A DNA stretch of 5,533 nt from Prevotellaceae bacterium (GTDB lineage Bacteria; Bacteroidota; Bacteroidia; Bacteroidales; UBA932): contig JAIRYH010000078.1 of assembly GCA_031267855.1 (NCBI GenBank), forward strand, positions 1 to 5,533, read 5' to 3'. A program made the position numbers and the translations under genes. Each line of letters begins with the position of its first letter. Position 1 is the first letter of the stretch. The notes beneath the pieces are model-generated. The model made no database searches and had not been told where the DNA came from. It was given only the letters and a program-made list of their open reading frames with translations. Positions 5,476-5,533 of this stretch are shown here, one piece after another.

Positions 5476-5533
5476 GGGGAACTCCCCAAGGTTGACGTCG
5501 ACTTGCCCCCGGTGGCGTACCCCCACGGCGTGG
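5476..5533. repeat. GC-rich cluster of short palindromes, cut by the window edge
   Basis: Four inverted repeats lie within 58 bases: GGGGA-AC-TCCCC (5476-5487); GTTGAC/GTCGAC (5491-5502, one wobble pair), flanked by CAAG and CTTG that extend the stem; CCGGTGG/CCACGG (5509-5528, one bulge); and CCACG-G-CGTGG (5523-5533). I recognise no RNA family. It may be the edge of an interspersed repeat or a structured RNA continuing beyond the window. The stretch 5365-5475 between the heptamer array and this cluster holds no feature I can support. Confidence 0.45.

Noticed and set aside
5435..5533. Open frame from ATG at 5435 to the right edge (33 codons), with a vaguely promoter-like TATCGTAC before it.
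   Set aside because: The peptide is rich in P, T, R and W, resembles no protein family, and is read through the palindrome cluster; the -7 match is poor.

Overview
The window reads as ordinary chromosomal DNA from a member of the Bacteroidota, most likely Bacteroidales. The evidence is: several promoters of the Bacteroidota type (-7 box TAnnTTTG) with no Shine-Dalgarno signals; a lipidated Omp85 protein of the TamL kind; a free-standing '2TM' domain protein; an exported protein starting with a carboxypeptidase-regulatory-like repeat; and GC-rich genes separated by very AT-rich gaps. This placement is inference from family content. No rRNA or tRNA gene is present.

Layout. Minus strand, from the right: a complete U32-family protein (2600 to 795), a gap holding heptanucleotide repeat arrays, a complete 95-residue 2TM protein (568 to 281), then the first 72 codons of an exported protein that runs off the left edge (217 to 1). 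Plus strand: a complete TamL-like outer-membrane lipoprotein (about 2700 to 5015), diverging from the U32 gene across a 99-base promoter region; then a small single-pass membrane protein (5070 to 5351) with its own -7 box; then about 180 non-coding bases dense in short palindromes up to the right edge.

How the genes fit together. The U32 protein is probably an RNA-modifying enzyme (RlhA/TrhP type) rather than a protease. TamL inserts or assembles outer-membrane proteins. The 2TM and small membrane proteins are inner-membrane proteins of unknown role. No shared pathway links them and each has its own promoter, so this is a set of neighbouring housekeeping-type genes, not a dedicated system. 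I see no CRISPR array, transposase, toxin-antitoxin pair or defence gene.

The most unusual signal is in the repeats. Two unrelated families of 7-base tandem repeats (AGTGAAA/AACTAAA and AATTAAG/AATTGAG) each begin inside the last codons of a gene and supply its stop codon: the U32 gene at 795-806 and the small membrane-protein gene at 5339-5351. The AGTGAAA family also forms two arrays facing each other around a short unique spacer (675-806).
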